A stretch of DNA of 64,000 bases from Aquilaria yunnanensis. Taxonomy: Eukaryota > Streptophyta > Magnoliopsida > Malvales > Thymelaeaceae. Under the pieces are notes generated by a model, which was not told the origin of the DNA, made no database searches, and saw only the letters and a list, made by a program, of their open reading frames with translations. Position 1 is the first letter of the stretch. Every line of letters begins with the position of its first letter. Made by a program: the position numbers and the translations under genes. Location: positions 32,373,992 through 32,437,991 of the forward strand of contig CM077600.1 in assembly GCA_039654915.1 (NCBI GenBank), in the 5' to 3' direction. This document shows positions 20,391 through 32,422 of the stretch, piece after piece.

Positions 20391-21116
20391 AGTTTGCTTA
20401 TCCAATATCATGGAACTTCAAGACTTTTAGTTGTTATTAAAAAGACCAAAAAGTTAGCATAGTTTGATGCGTGGTTTTGATGCATGAAGAATATTTGCAC
20501 AAAACAGAAGTATAACAAAAGAAAGATAAGTTTATTAATAACTTAAATAGCAATTAACAACTCATGAACTATTATGGAAAAATGAGTTAAAACCATAAAT
20601 ACGAAAATAAAAGTGTAGAGCAACAACACAGCATAACAAGGATATGCTTATGGCGTTGGTAAATGGGAGGAATACTATGGTTAGTTCTATGGTTAAGTGG
20701 GGAGTTCTATATGCATAAGGTGGCTTATCAAAAAGGCAAGGGATAGTTCCCGAATCCCGTCACTAAATTATAGTGACGGCCCGATTCCTTACCCTCTAGG
20801 GTTAATGTAAGGAATGGATTAATTCGAGTCGTAGCTTTTCGTGGGCCCATGCAGAGACTAACCGTCTCAGAAGGCAATACACTACTTTGCTACTTTGAAA
20901 CCGGTGAAGGCTTGGAGACCATGGCCTCACAAGGACAACAACACCAATTCCGCTTAGAAAGAATCGTGTTCGATTTAAGTAAGCTCGGGTATAGAGCTTC
21001 ATATTGTGAATCCATAATGCATGTTTTCGCTAAGTAAATATAGCATATAAAAATCCACATAATAAGCAAAGTAAATTAAAACAAATCAACTTTAGGCTCG
21101 ACTCACTAACGTCGAG
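20391..21116. other. element leader, no gene
   Basis: Between the primer site and the gag leader repeats. Only short open frames occur (for example 20802-21002), with no recognisable family. Such leaders normally carry dimerisation and packaging signals, which I cannot locate by eye. Confidence 0.4.
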
Positions 21117-21134
21117 TCCCCAGTGGAGTCGCCA
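21117..21134 (-). other. primer binding site for tRNA-Arg
   Basis: The plus strand reads TCCCCAGTGGAGTCGCCA, which fits the 3' end of a plant tRNA-Arg including CCA; the coding strand is therefore complementary to the tRNA. It starts 3 bases from the end of the 5' LTR. A tRNA-Arg primer is typical of Ogre-type elements. The tRNA assignment is from memory. Confidence 0.8.
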
Positions 21135-21137
21135 AGC

Positions 21138-24100
21138 TGTGGCAACGTGCGGATCGTTTTCGGGAGTCGCCACCAATCAGTTTTCTTAGGTCGATTGGTC
21201 ACCTTAAAATTGGTTTGCGAGAGTTCGGGGATCGGGAGTACGGTTACGTTAAAACAACTTTGTTAAAACGCCCAAAAATTGGCACCTTAGTTGATTTTAA
21301 TTTTTGTTTTGCTTTGCTTTTAAATAATTCTCAGTTAATTTTCAAAATTAGAAATTTTAACTGGATTAGTCGAAATGTGGATTTTTAAATTAATTAATTT
21401 GTATGAAATTTTATACTTCCGAACCATGGACTCTGCCGAGTCATTTGGACACGGAAGATTTGATTCCGAACCATGGACTCTGCCGAGTCATTTGGACACG
21501 GAATTTGGTGAAATTTTAAATAATTTAATCCATATTGTAAACATGGATTTTTATCTTTGTATTTATTTAATTTATTTATTTTAAAAAGTTTGATATTTTC
21601 CAAACCGTAGATCCTGCCGGATCATCCGGATATGGAAATTGATTTATCGTAATTATTTAATTCTTATTATTATGAAATTAATTTTTAAATGGTAATTCTT
21701 TTTGTTTATGAATGATTTTTAATACTAACTAAAAAAATTTATCTTTATATTTTTACTTCTTTTTTTACTTTCTTTCTTTTTCTTCTTTTTTACTTATTTT
21801 TACTTCTTTTTTTAAATTTCTTTTAATTTCTTTTCTTTTCTTTCTTTTTTTATTCTTTTCTTTCTTTCTTTTCTTTTTCTTTTTCTTTCTTTTATCTTTC
21901 TTTTCTTTTTCTTATCTTTCCTTTCTTTTCTTTATCTTATCTTTCTTTTATTTTTCTTTCTTATCTTTCTTTTATTTTTCTTGTCTTTTCTTTCTTTCTT
22001 TTCTTTTTCTTATCTTTTCTTTTATTTTTCTTTTCTTTTTCTTATCTTTCCTTTCTTTTCTTTATCTTATCTTTCTTTTATTTTTCTTTCTTATCTTTCT
22101 TTTATTTTTCTTGTTTACTTTTTTTGTTTTCTTGTTTAATGAAAGATATTTATTATTTTAAAGGATTACTCAATTTATAAAAGAATTAAAAAAAAATAAT
22201 AATTAATTTTTATTTAATAAGAAGTTAATTTAAAAGAATTAAAGAGTTTAAAAATAAAAATTTTGATCATGGTACGGGGCGTTGTTACTCAGCCAGACCC
22301 TCTTCACCAGGTGAAGCAGCTCAAAAGCGGGCACGAGACAGTTTCCAGCCAATATACCATGAACTAAAAATTTTTATTTTTTTTATTATTTTTTATTATT
22401 TTTTTATTATTTTTTTATTATTTTTTTTATTAAGAGAATCAAAAATTTTAAACAAAAGAAGAAAAGTTTTGATATTTATTTAATTTATTTTAAAAAAAGA
22501 TTAAAGAAATCAAAGATTTATATGTATAAAAAGTTTTTGATATTTATATGATTTTTTTTTATGTTCTTTTTGTTTGCTAAAAGATTTTTATTATTACCTT
22601 TATTTGAAATCATTTGAATAAAATTTTATTTAATAAAGGAAACAAAAAAAACAACAAAAAAAAAAAATGTTATATCTTTTTTTTATTATTTTGAAAGAAA
22701 TAAGTAAAATATTAGCCCAAGAAAATTTTTACTCCTTTATTCTTTTTATTAATAAAGAAAATTAAAAAGTTATATTTTAATAATTAATATATTAGTCCAA
22801 AGTTTTTATTTTTAATAAAGAAAAATTTATTTATATATTTTATTTAAAAATAATTCCAAGCCATGGATCCTGACGGATCATTTGGTCATGGATTTTTAAT
22901 TTTTTTTTTTAAATTTAATTATTTAATTAATTATTAATTTTAATTATAATTTTATTGAATTTTTCTTGAATTTTTAATTATTATTACTTTAAAGATATAT
23001 TTAAAAAACAGAATTGATTTGTATTTTTGGAATTATTTAATTATTTCTATTTATTAATTTAAAAAAAGGAATAAAAAGTCAACTTTGTTATTTTTAAAGA
23101 AATAATAAAATAAAAAAAATAAAAATAATTGGCTTTTAAAAATGATTTTTTTATTAGCCTTAATAATTAATTACAAAATAACCTTCTTTTAATTTTCATT
23201 TATTTATTTATTAGTAAAGGGTAAAGGTGAATTAAATAAAATAAAGTGGGGCTTTTTGGCCATCCATTTTAAAAATAAATAATAATAAAGGTTAGCAAAG
23301 TTGATTAAAGTAATTAACAACAATAATAGAAATTAGCCAAGTTTAATTAATTGTTAACAATAATAATAAAAAGTTAGTCAAGTTAATTAATTAACAATAA
23401 TAATAAAAGGTTAGCCAAGTTAATTAATTAATAACAATAATAAAAAGTTAGCCAAGTTAATTAAATTAATTAATTAATAACAATAATAAAAAGTTAGCCA
23501 AGTTAATTAAATTAATTAATTAACAACAATAATAAAAAAAAATTAGTCAAGTTAATTAAATTAATTAATTATCAACAATAATAAAAAGTTAGTCAAGTTA
23601 ATTAATTAATTAACAACAATAATAAAAAGTTAGTCAAGTTAATTAAATTAATTAATTAACAACAATAATAAAAAGTTAGTCAAGTTAATTAAATTAATTA
23701 ATTAATTAACAACAATAATAAAAAGTTAGCCAAGTTAATTAAATTAATTAATTAATAACAATAATAAAAAGTTAGCCAAGTTAATTAAATTAATTAATTA
23801 ATAACAATAATAAAAAGTTAGCCAAGTTAATTAAATTAATTAATTAACAACCATAATAAAAAGTTAGTCAAGTTAATTAATTAATTAACAACAATAATAA
23901 AAAGTTAGTCAAGTTAATTAAATTAATTAATTAACAACAATAATAAAAGTTAATTAATTGTTAACAACAATTATAAAAGTTAGTAATAATGCAAAAATTA
24001 AAAGGTTAGTAACAATAATAATATTAAAAGTTAGTTGTTAGTAAGTTAATAACAACAATAAAAAGAAGATTAGTAATAATAACAATAATTAACAAATAAA

Positions 24101-24385
24101 TAAACAAGTAAAAATTAAAAAGGTTAGTAATTTATTCTGCAGGAACAAAAATAAAAGGTTAGTGACCAAATTGAAAGAAATTGAAAAGATGAAGTATGGA
24201 ATCAAGGTTTCACCTTTCAAAACAAGTTTTTGAATCTGAAGAACAGAGACGCGAAGGCGCGCGCGAAGGGGGAGGGAGGCAGGGGCAGTTGGCGGCGCGG
24301 CGGGGCGGCGAGGCGGCGAGGCGGCGCGGCGGCGAGGGCGGCGAGGCGGAGGGACGGCGGCGGCGGCGGGCAGCGAGGGGCACGG

Positions 24386-24427
<42 letters not shown>

Positions 24428-25106
24428 ACAGCAGTGAAAAAAGAAAAAAATTTGGCTTTCTGGGGAAGAAGGGAAGAGGGCTGGGGCTAAGGGCTGTAAT
24501 TTTCTCTTTTTTTTAAGACGGAGCTCTAAGTTTTTTTGCTATTTTTTTCTGTGTTCAGCACAAAATTTGGGGGGTTATTTATAGAGGAAGTTTAGCTGAA
24601 CTGTTGATGGATAAATTAATAAAAAATTTCAAACTTATCTCTTAAATTGGTAAAATGACAGTTTTAGTCCTTTACGTCTCTCAGCCTCTGGATAAGTTCC
24701 TGAAGCTTCTGATTTTGACAATTTTGTCGTTTTCTGTCAATTTGAGCCAAAAACGTCGGCAGCTCAAAATTTTATGTGACAAACTGCCAAATGCTCCTGG
24801 AACTTTCAGAATTTGTCAATTTTGCCTGAAACTTCTTAATTTTATCATTTTTACCTCAAACTTTTAAATTTTGTCATTTTTATGGAGTTTTCTCTTTTTT
24901 TTCTTTCAAACATACACATATACACACATATATCAAATCTTCACAAAACAAAACAAAAAAATATATATATATATTTTAAACTAATTAAAAAAAAATTTAG
25001 TACTAATAATAACAATAATAATAATAATACATTTTTTTATTTAATTTTTTTATTTAATTTTTTTTTTTTAATTATTTTAATAGCCGGACGAAATTAGGTA
25101 TTAACA
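21138..25106 (-). repeat. 5' LTR (right copy)
   Basis: It is a direct repeat of 2667-6634 at an offset of 18471 bases, with at most a handful of differences. On the coding strand it starts with TGTTAATACC and ends CGTTGCCACA. The only good TATA box lies about 525 bases from its start. So U3 is probably short and the transcribed R-U5 part about 3.4 kb, which is long for an LTR. Confidence 0.95.
24576..24584 (-). promoter_or_regulatory. TATA box of the 5' LTR promoter
   Basis: CTATAAATA on the minus strand, a canonical plant TATA box; the equivalent in the other LTR is 6105-6113. A transcript starting about 30 bases downstream would run through the CT-rich and GC-rich block and then through the rest of the LTR. 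No other TATA candidate in the GC-containing part of the LTR is as good. Confidence 0.6.
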
Positions 25107-25254
25107 ATCGTCAAGCTAGCATTTTTGAGAAAGAAAGAGTTTAATTACAAAAAAATTTTAAAATTTGTTAAAACTTATATTATCACCTTAAAATTTTTAA
25201 ACTTATTATTTTTAACATTTTTCATTGGCTTTTTTAATGCTTTCGTTAGATTTT

Positions 25255-25440
25255 TAATAGGTAGTAGCATATCCATTCTTAATTTGAAACTTCAATGACA
25301 TATTCAGCCCATTTTAAAACATTAGTGAAAAATTAGGCACAAAAAAAAAAACTATAATATTATCTCCTCTTTCAACCTAAAACTTTAGTGGCAAATTTGA
25401 TATTTTTACCTATTTACATAGACAAAAGTAGTGTTAAGCA
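25255..25440 (-). repeat. right arm of the split inverted-repeat element
   Basis: Inverted, imperfect match to 2318-2470. Together with the exact ATCGT duplication this shows that the retrotransposon landed inside an older palindromic element between the GDSL and MLO genes. Confidence 0.5.
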
Positions 25441-25560
25441 TGTTGTTTTACTTGCAACTTCCACACTCACATGACAAAGCCCAAAATCATTCACAATATT
25501 CATCTCCTCGATTTCCTATGCTTTTATATTTACCGGAAAACTTCAACTCGACAGGTGCGG

Positions 25561-28500
25561 TCATTCTCTCCCTGATGGCATTGACGTTGATCTAGGGAGA
25601 CTATCCGGTTCAAAACTGCGTGTGGCAGTCAAAGAAATAGAAGCTGAGGCCCGAAGCAGGGGTGTGCCCACCCGCGTTGAAGTTTCATTAGCAATGGGTG
25701 AAGGGCTAGAGCTGGGCCTGGATGTAGCGTTTGGAAGTGGCTGTAACTCAACTTGTGTGTGTGCACCATTTCCATTTTCCGTGACATCAAGAACCTGGTG
25801 ATCAGGTTCTTCCTCGAGTGACATTACCGTGCTTGTGTCGGTATGGATGGTTGAATCATCTGGGAAATGGCCATGCCTCCTCCTCCGTCTTGCTGCTTTC
25901 CCCCATCCATGAATCGTCTCTCTTATCCGCAGTGGAATCAGTGCTGCCTTGTAGTTTGTTCCCATCTAATAAAAGGAGAGGAACTTAAACAAAGTTACCA
26001 AATACTATTGTGCAATGCAGGGAACAAAACTCTACATTCCATCAAAAACAGAAAGAAACTTCTGTGCGAAGAAAAATTTTCAGCATAAAAAACTTCTGGG
26101 CATTAATGGACTCAACATGTACATGTGCAAGTGTAACAATCATTTTTCCACATTTTTTAAGTTTTTCTGAAAGTTGACATGTGCAAGAGATCACTGGATG
26201 TATCAGAAAACGGTTCACCTTTTCCAATTTCAGATGATCTATATTGGCCCGCCAATGAAGCAAGGGAAGAATGCCAAAAGGGCAATTTTGACACCAAAAA
26301 CAGCTTTGTGCCCATATTTTTTTTTATTGTCATAGCATCCTTGAGAATCACAGCTTTATATGTTTTGATTGTTATAGCATCCCCCAACAGAAATAAGTAC
26401 ACATACCTGAGTCACCAGAGCATAGAGCGGCAGAGTGCTGTAGCTGCAAAGAAACTGTCCAGCGAACCTACGTAAGTCATAACATATCAGAGTGATGTAA
26501 TTAAAGAACACATGCATAAACATACATGAAACTACGATTATGAAACACTTGCATACCCCAATATAAGTCGTATATAAACCAGCAAGTGATTCCTGATAAA
26601 GCATGAATTATACCCAAATTGCCACTGCAGATTTACATCAACAAAAATAGCAGGGTTAGGACACAAGGACAATACCTTCCTGCAACATTCATAATCTAAA
26701 TGTATCATGTCAAAAGCTGTTCATAGTTAAGTTTCCCAGACTTGATGATTCACATTTGTTTAACAATAACTTATGATCACACTTCCAAATAACTCTAAGA
26801 AACCAAGTGATTCGCTGGTCCAACATAGATGTGATATGGCTATCAGTTGTGTAGCAGATTGAGAAAAAGTTCTCTTCCACAAGGTTGTGTTATGGATAGT
26901 GAAAATCAATTAACATCAAGTATGGAACATTGAAAGCATTGTAAATTGCTAGTTATCATATCATGAAATAAACGTACCCAGAACCAGAAAAATGAAGCCA
27001 GCTCAAACGCATTCTGCATGGTTAATTAAGCAGAAGAAAGGTGGTTAGCTTGAATATAAAATAAATATGTTTTGCTGGAAGTATGTTGGTGTGCATTTGA
27101 GAAGGAAAAATAAGGCAGGTTACAGAGGTTAAAACCTGAAACAGAACAAAATGGATGAGAGACAACAAAAATTCTGGCTTGTTGAACCAAAAGAGCTCGT
27201 CTCTAGGCCTCAGCCTCACTCCACTGAATGACCCGGTTATTCTAGCATTTTCTAATGCCAAGGTAGCAATGACATGCTGCAACTTTGCACCCACTAGAAG
27301 GACCAGCTGAAAATGAAAAATGGGAAGTTAGAAGGGAGAAATTACTGATTCATCGTTGATAAGAATATAACATAAAAATTATTCTGCATGTGACCCCTAA
27401 TGCAAGATTCCATGTTTCTAAGTTAACTGGATACCGTATAAACAAATCTGTATTTGCAAATGGAAAAAACAATGACTTACGGTGATGGGAATGATGGCAA
27501 TCCAGAAGTACAGATTAGAACCTGTAACAAGAGAGAACGTCAGTGAATCACACAAATTTTAGTCAACCTTGCAAAGCTGTATACCACCTCAATATAACAG
27601 CATTGCAGGATCCATAGGAGGAATAAATTCAATATCTACCTCTCACATTGAACAACATGAATGCAACAACAAATCCCCATAACGGGCCACTGCAATAGAT
27701 TAAACCATCAGCAGATCAGTTGGCCAATTCCTATAGAGCACTCAGCTTTGCAAAAGGCTATCACAAACAGTAAACAGATAGATAATAAACTAGTGAACTA
27801 TCAGTTTTTCAGATAGTAGTATAATTTGCATTAGGACAATGCTATGCACACAAAGAATTCTGCAAAAGTAAATTTGACAAACTGAGGTGTCAAGAACTAG
27901 TTGGATAATTTAAATTTAAGTGTGTCCTGTGCACAATTCAGCATCAATCATTGTCTGCCACAGCATCTCTCTAAAAATTACTTTTGTAGAATTGTTTGTA
28001 ACTCTAACTATTCCTAGCAATATCTCAAAAAGAAGAGCAACTGGGAAGTTATTGACATGAACAAAGAACAAAAATCACAACAAATAGTAGAATACAGGCA
28101 GAATGGAAGGAAACAGGTCGTGCATGCATTTTTAGTATTCAAGTCCACGTTCAATTTGAATGCTCGAGAATTATATTGCAGTTTTACAAGGTGAGGATAA
28201 TAAAACAAAACATGTAAATGAAAGAAGAATGAACAGCTGCAGCATTCAACCATGAAGTCAACTTCAAGATTACAGTCTTGCTTTGGCAAACACAAATCTA
28301 GATCTTTCTGAAGCCAGCACATAAATTGTGAGGCATGCTTCTTGCTTAAGAGAACCACGATATTCAAGAAACCAGCTTTCTTGACATGCCTGTCCGTCAA
28401 TTACACAAACATGTGCCGGGCAAAAAATTTATGCTCCAGTGTACTGCACATACATGTGCAGCAATGATGAATGACAGAAGGCATAGTTGTTCCGCGTGGA

Positions 28501-31500
28501 CTTAGGCATTGCAGTTTAAATGGTCCCCTAGCTTGGTTTTGGATATGTCCCAAACACATTCCAGTACTAAAACTTTTTGTTTAAGATGGAAAGATGGAGT
28601 TAGCCAAAGAATTGATACCCACTTCAAATTTTCTGATATATTTATAAAACATACTCCTAATATTCTGAAAACCATATGAATGGGTAACATGATGAGCTCA
28701 TAAGAAAGGAACAGCTTCCGGGTTTAATGCTCAGATAGAAGCACATATGCACAGGGCAGATCGATTGCATGTTGCTACAGATGAAAAGGGAACATATGCC
28801 TATTGCGTCCTTCAGAAAGGACAAGAAACCAGCTCTCAAGAGATAGGCATGGATGTTCTTTTGCCATTGGTTAAGCTTAAGTTCTGCATATAATATCTCA
28901 ACTTAGGTTTATGAAGAAGAAAGAAAATTGGCGGAGAACTATGTTCAAGAAACAAGCAGATACTCTGGAGGAGAACATTACTTGCCTGACACCAACAATC
29001 CTTTGAAATTCTTCTTCCATTGAGCGAATCATGTAGCTATGAAAATCATATTTTGATGTCAGATTGTGATTCTGCATAAATAGAGAAAGGAGGAATGAGA
29101 CACCACAAGCGATAGTGATAGAATCACCTGCTAAAACTAAAAGCCCATCCTTCATAAAATTCCAAGAAATAACAACTAAAGCTCTGGCTCAGTGGTTAAG
29201 GCTTATAGCTGTTACTAGGAGATCCAAGGTTCAATCCCCTATTCCCCCTTGGTCTCTCTCCCCATGTACCAAAAAAAAAAAAAGTTAAGTTCCAAGAAAT
29301 TACTGATTATGCATATAACATATTTCCACTTTATTGTGCTCCAAGCATCTACAGTCTATCATTCAGTTACATCAAAACAACTTCCCTGTCTAGCGCCTTC
29401 TTTTCTGAACATAATTTCCACTTTATTGGTGGTCCAACTAAATCAACAAAGGTAGTATACAACGACAAAGCTTTGTAAAACTTATCTTTCTATGAAGGAC
29501 CATAACACAGAGTAGCCTCAAGTAAAGGGAATGAGAAATACATGGCTATAAAGATGATAATAAATTCAAGGTCAAATTTGCAATTTATAAGAATATATTT
29601 ATATTCTCTAGAGCAAATGATGAGAGACTATTTCCATAACAAGTGCCCACCATGATGAAGCCCTTCCGGAGTGTCAAGTAGTCAGAACGAACAACTGAGT
29701 GGCCAAATTGCCGGATGAAACATGTCTGCAAACAGAGGGGAATGAATATACTTTAACCTCAACACGCAACAGAAGATGGTAGAAACAACACATTCCTTTG
29801 GCCCTGGCCCCACCCCACCACCACCTCACACACACAAACAAACACACATGCACACAAATAAACATATCAACCAAACATCTACCCTGAACTAAGAATAAAG
29901 CTTCCAGTATAATCTAGGTAAGAAATTCTGTACCTACCACCCACACAAGAATTCTATTTCTTGCCAAGGGGTTCGATGTATGATGTCTGACAAAAGTTGT
30001 CTGTCTTCGCATCGTCATCTGTCGTGCCGTTTCTGTTGCAAAGTATATTCAAGTTATTCACAGATCTGGAAACACTTGCAAAAGAGCCTTTCCCCCAGCA
30101 ATGATGACCAGTTGCAAACTAAATGATCAGGTCAGAAGCCAAGTATTGCATACACACAGTTAGATGGGAATGAAACAAAAACTGAAGATTTGGCAACCCC
30201 TGAACTTCCTCGCAACATGCTAAGTTCATTATACAACAGCTAAGAAAAATTTAAACCATGTTACAACAAGCCACTCGATTGAAAGTTTTGGAGGCTAAAA
30301 ATGTGATCAATGGAGACAGACAGCAGATCATTCCCAAAATCTGGTATTAGCAGCATTGTTTTATGCTTACCAGCCAACGAACCATGCCTGTCCATATGAG
30401 CTTCATCCTCCCACGCCCTCCAACTATGAATCTGGCAAAAGGTTACATGAAATTATAACCAGCACAACACAACATCAAAAGCTACCATGTCATGTTTTTG
30501 CAATAGCACGAATTTCAAATTAACACCAAGTTTAACTGTTTTCTGACAACATATCATCCTGATCAGCCATATGGTTCACTTAAGATTATGTAGCAAGCTC
30601 ATAAAACATTAAGCTACTAAGTGAGGTGTGCCTTTGACCACATCATTATCAACGCTTTAAACTAGCTAAAGGGGAAAAAGGAATTGCATACAAGAGTATT
30701 AGACTTTTGTGTGGTCTTCGTACAATGAACAGAAAAGATAAATTTATCCACCGTTAGGCTATGAAACAGAATTTATTGAACCCACCATGGGTTTAGAGAA
30801 CTAATATTACCCACAGTCAAAACCAAAATTACAGCAGTCATCAGCTTTATCATATGGGGCCAGAGTACGAATACAACAGCTATAAAAGGCATTTTACAAG
30901 CTCCATGTAGGAGATTTGCCTAGTGTGTGCGTTGAAAGAAACAAACCTTCACAATAGCCAATAACATTGTTAAGCAACTGTAAGATATATGGGTGATAGC
31001 CATGACAAAGATGAAGCGGTGTAATTGCTCAAGACCTTCATATGAAACAAATGGCTCATGACCCTAAAAAGAAGAAAATTTCATGACATTATAGTCAGAT
31101 AATACAGGCATGTAACAATTTTAGCACAATAAGATTATGAAGCTAAAACATCACTAGTAAACGAAAACAATGAAGCAAGATTGCAGGCTCCTAGAGTTTG
31201 AATTGAAATCCACTTGCCTCTTTACAGGTATTCCTATTCATTACATTCAGCATCCTCCTAAACGGTTGCAAAGAATAACTCATAAGAAGCTTCCGCTCAT
31301 TAGAACTTTCTCTCTCTGCATCAATGTCAGATTCTGTGCATGGAGCAAAGGTACTGTCATAGAATCTTGATGATATGCAAATATTGGCAATTGTGTTGGA
31401 TGTGGCCGTCAAAAGCAGTGATATGAACCCAAGCAGCATTAACTCTACCAGGACAAATTCAAAAGTAAAAGCGTATTGATCAGTATGGTAGGTCAGATGA

Positions 31501-32422
31501 AGCTAGATACAAGTTTCTTTGTTTTTGCCAACAATTTTCAGTTGAATAGAATAATGAAATTAGTCATATGTCCAAGGGCTGTCTGACTCTTGTGACTTTT
31601 CAGTGATGTGATAGTACCTTCTTTCATTTTCTCCAGAGCAGCAAGCAATGGTTTTCTATTGGTTTTCCGTAACCACTGTGTTAAGAAAAGAAAAAAAAAA
31701 ACACAAACCGAAGTTCATAACATTGCTTAGAGGTAGAAAAAGTTGGAGTTATATCAGGAACATATAAACAAGCAAAAACTCCAGAGCATTAAAGCTACGG
31801 GTTGTGGAGTATTTTGTGAATCACGCCTCTTGTGACAGATTGAGAGGCTCAAGAGATTATAATGTTTATAACATTGATACTGAAAAGGTATGAAAAGTAT
31901 AACATGTGTTCATGTCTAACATATTTGGTGCGGTCGCTAAAAACTTCAGAAGTAACAAATGCCCTGAGGAAGCTTCAACCGTCAAGGGCAATAGTTAAGC
32001 CAATCTAAAACTGTTCACCTGCGGTCAGCTCCCATGATCCTGATGGTAGGTATAAGAACCTGCCATGTTCCATGTCTAATACATATTCCAAATTACAGTA
32101 CTCATTTCATCCCCTATCCCCATCCGGAACTTCGCACCAGTTACAGATTGTGAGGGTGAACAAACAAGATAACCTTTAGCTACTAGATTTGCCAGAGCAT
32201 TCATCTATACCAAACAAATATGGTTGCAGGCACGCCAATCTCAACAAAATATTCAATAACAATATATGGCAAACAAGACATACTTACATTGCTAAGACGA
32301 TGGATTGAGCGCTCAACAATCAAAGAGACGACCACAAAAACTGTCAGCACTGTTGCTACAGACCATGTTGGCGTCAAGGCCAACGATCTCATTTCGCTAT
32401 TTGTCTCTGAACTTTCCCCCAT
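25561..32422 (-). CDS. MLO-like seven-transmembrane protein (MLO4/MLO11-type)
   Basis: Complete 15-exon model, 561 aa, with phases that close exactly. Exons from the start: 32422-32288, 31675-31618, 31444-31218, 31063-30947, 30431-30371, 30032-29938, 29725-29651, 29071-28986, 27689-27640, 27521-27481, 27306-27136, 27013-26978, 26624-26557, 26467-26407, 25965-25561. MLO proteins sit in the plasma membrane with seven helices and a cytosolic C-terminal calmodulin-binding region, and act in calcium signalling. Members influence powdery mildew susceptibility, root curvature or pollen-tube reception. Landmarks are [13 protein letters not shown] at the N-terminus, [42 protein letters not shown], and [20 protein letters not shown] (calmodulin-binding region). 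The text is closest to the Arabidopsis MLO4/11 clade, known for root thigmomorphogenesis. Introns 3 and 8 use GC donors. Confidence 0.95.
29171..29289 (+). mobile_element. tRNA-derived SINE in MLO intron 7
   Basis: Flanked by the 11-bp direct repeat TTCCAAGAAAT at 29160-29170 and 29290-29300. Internal polymerase III boxes: A box TGGCTCAGTGG at 29185-29195 and B box GGTTCAATCCC at 29228-29238. It ends in an A-run near 29270-29283. It is inserted antisense to the gene and away from splice sites. Confidence 0.85.

Larger units (their letters stand above)
2667..25106 (-). mobile_element. 22.4-kb non-autonomous Ty3-type (Tat/Ogre-like) LTR retrotransposon with extra genes
   Basis: Complete element. 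LTRs are at 2667-6634 and 21138-25106 (3968 and 3969 bp), each with TG...CA ends, flanked by the 5-bp duplication ATCGT at 2662-2666 and 25107-25111. Coding strand, primer site and polypurine tract agree that it runs on the minus strand, so the right LTR is the 5' LTR. The order from 5' is: LTR, tRNA-Arg primer site, leader, gag-protease (20024-17826), spacer rich in tandem repeats, three tandem 182-aa frames, LOG-like frame, two hairpin satellite arrays, polypurine tract, LTR. No reverse transcriptase, RNase H or integrase motifs were seen. The closest descriptive class is a gag-bearing LARD/TR-GAG element. Extra open reading frames and variable tandem repeats near the 3' end are known from Tat/Ogre relatives; this gene set is not one I know. 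Confidence 0.93.
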
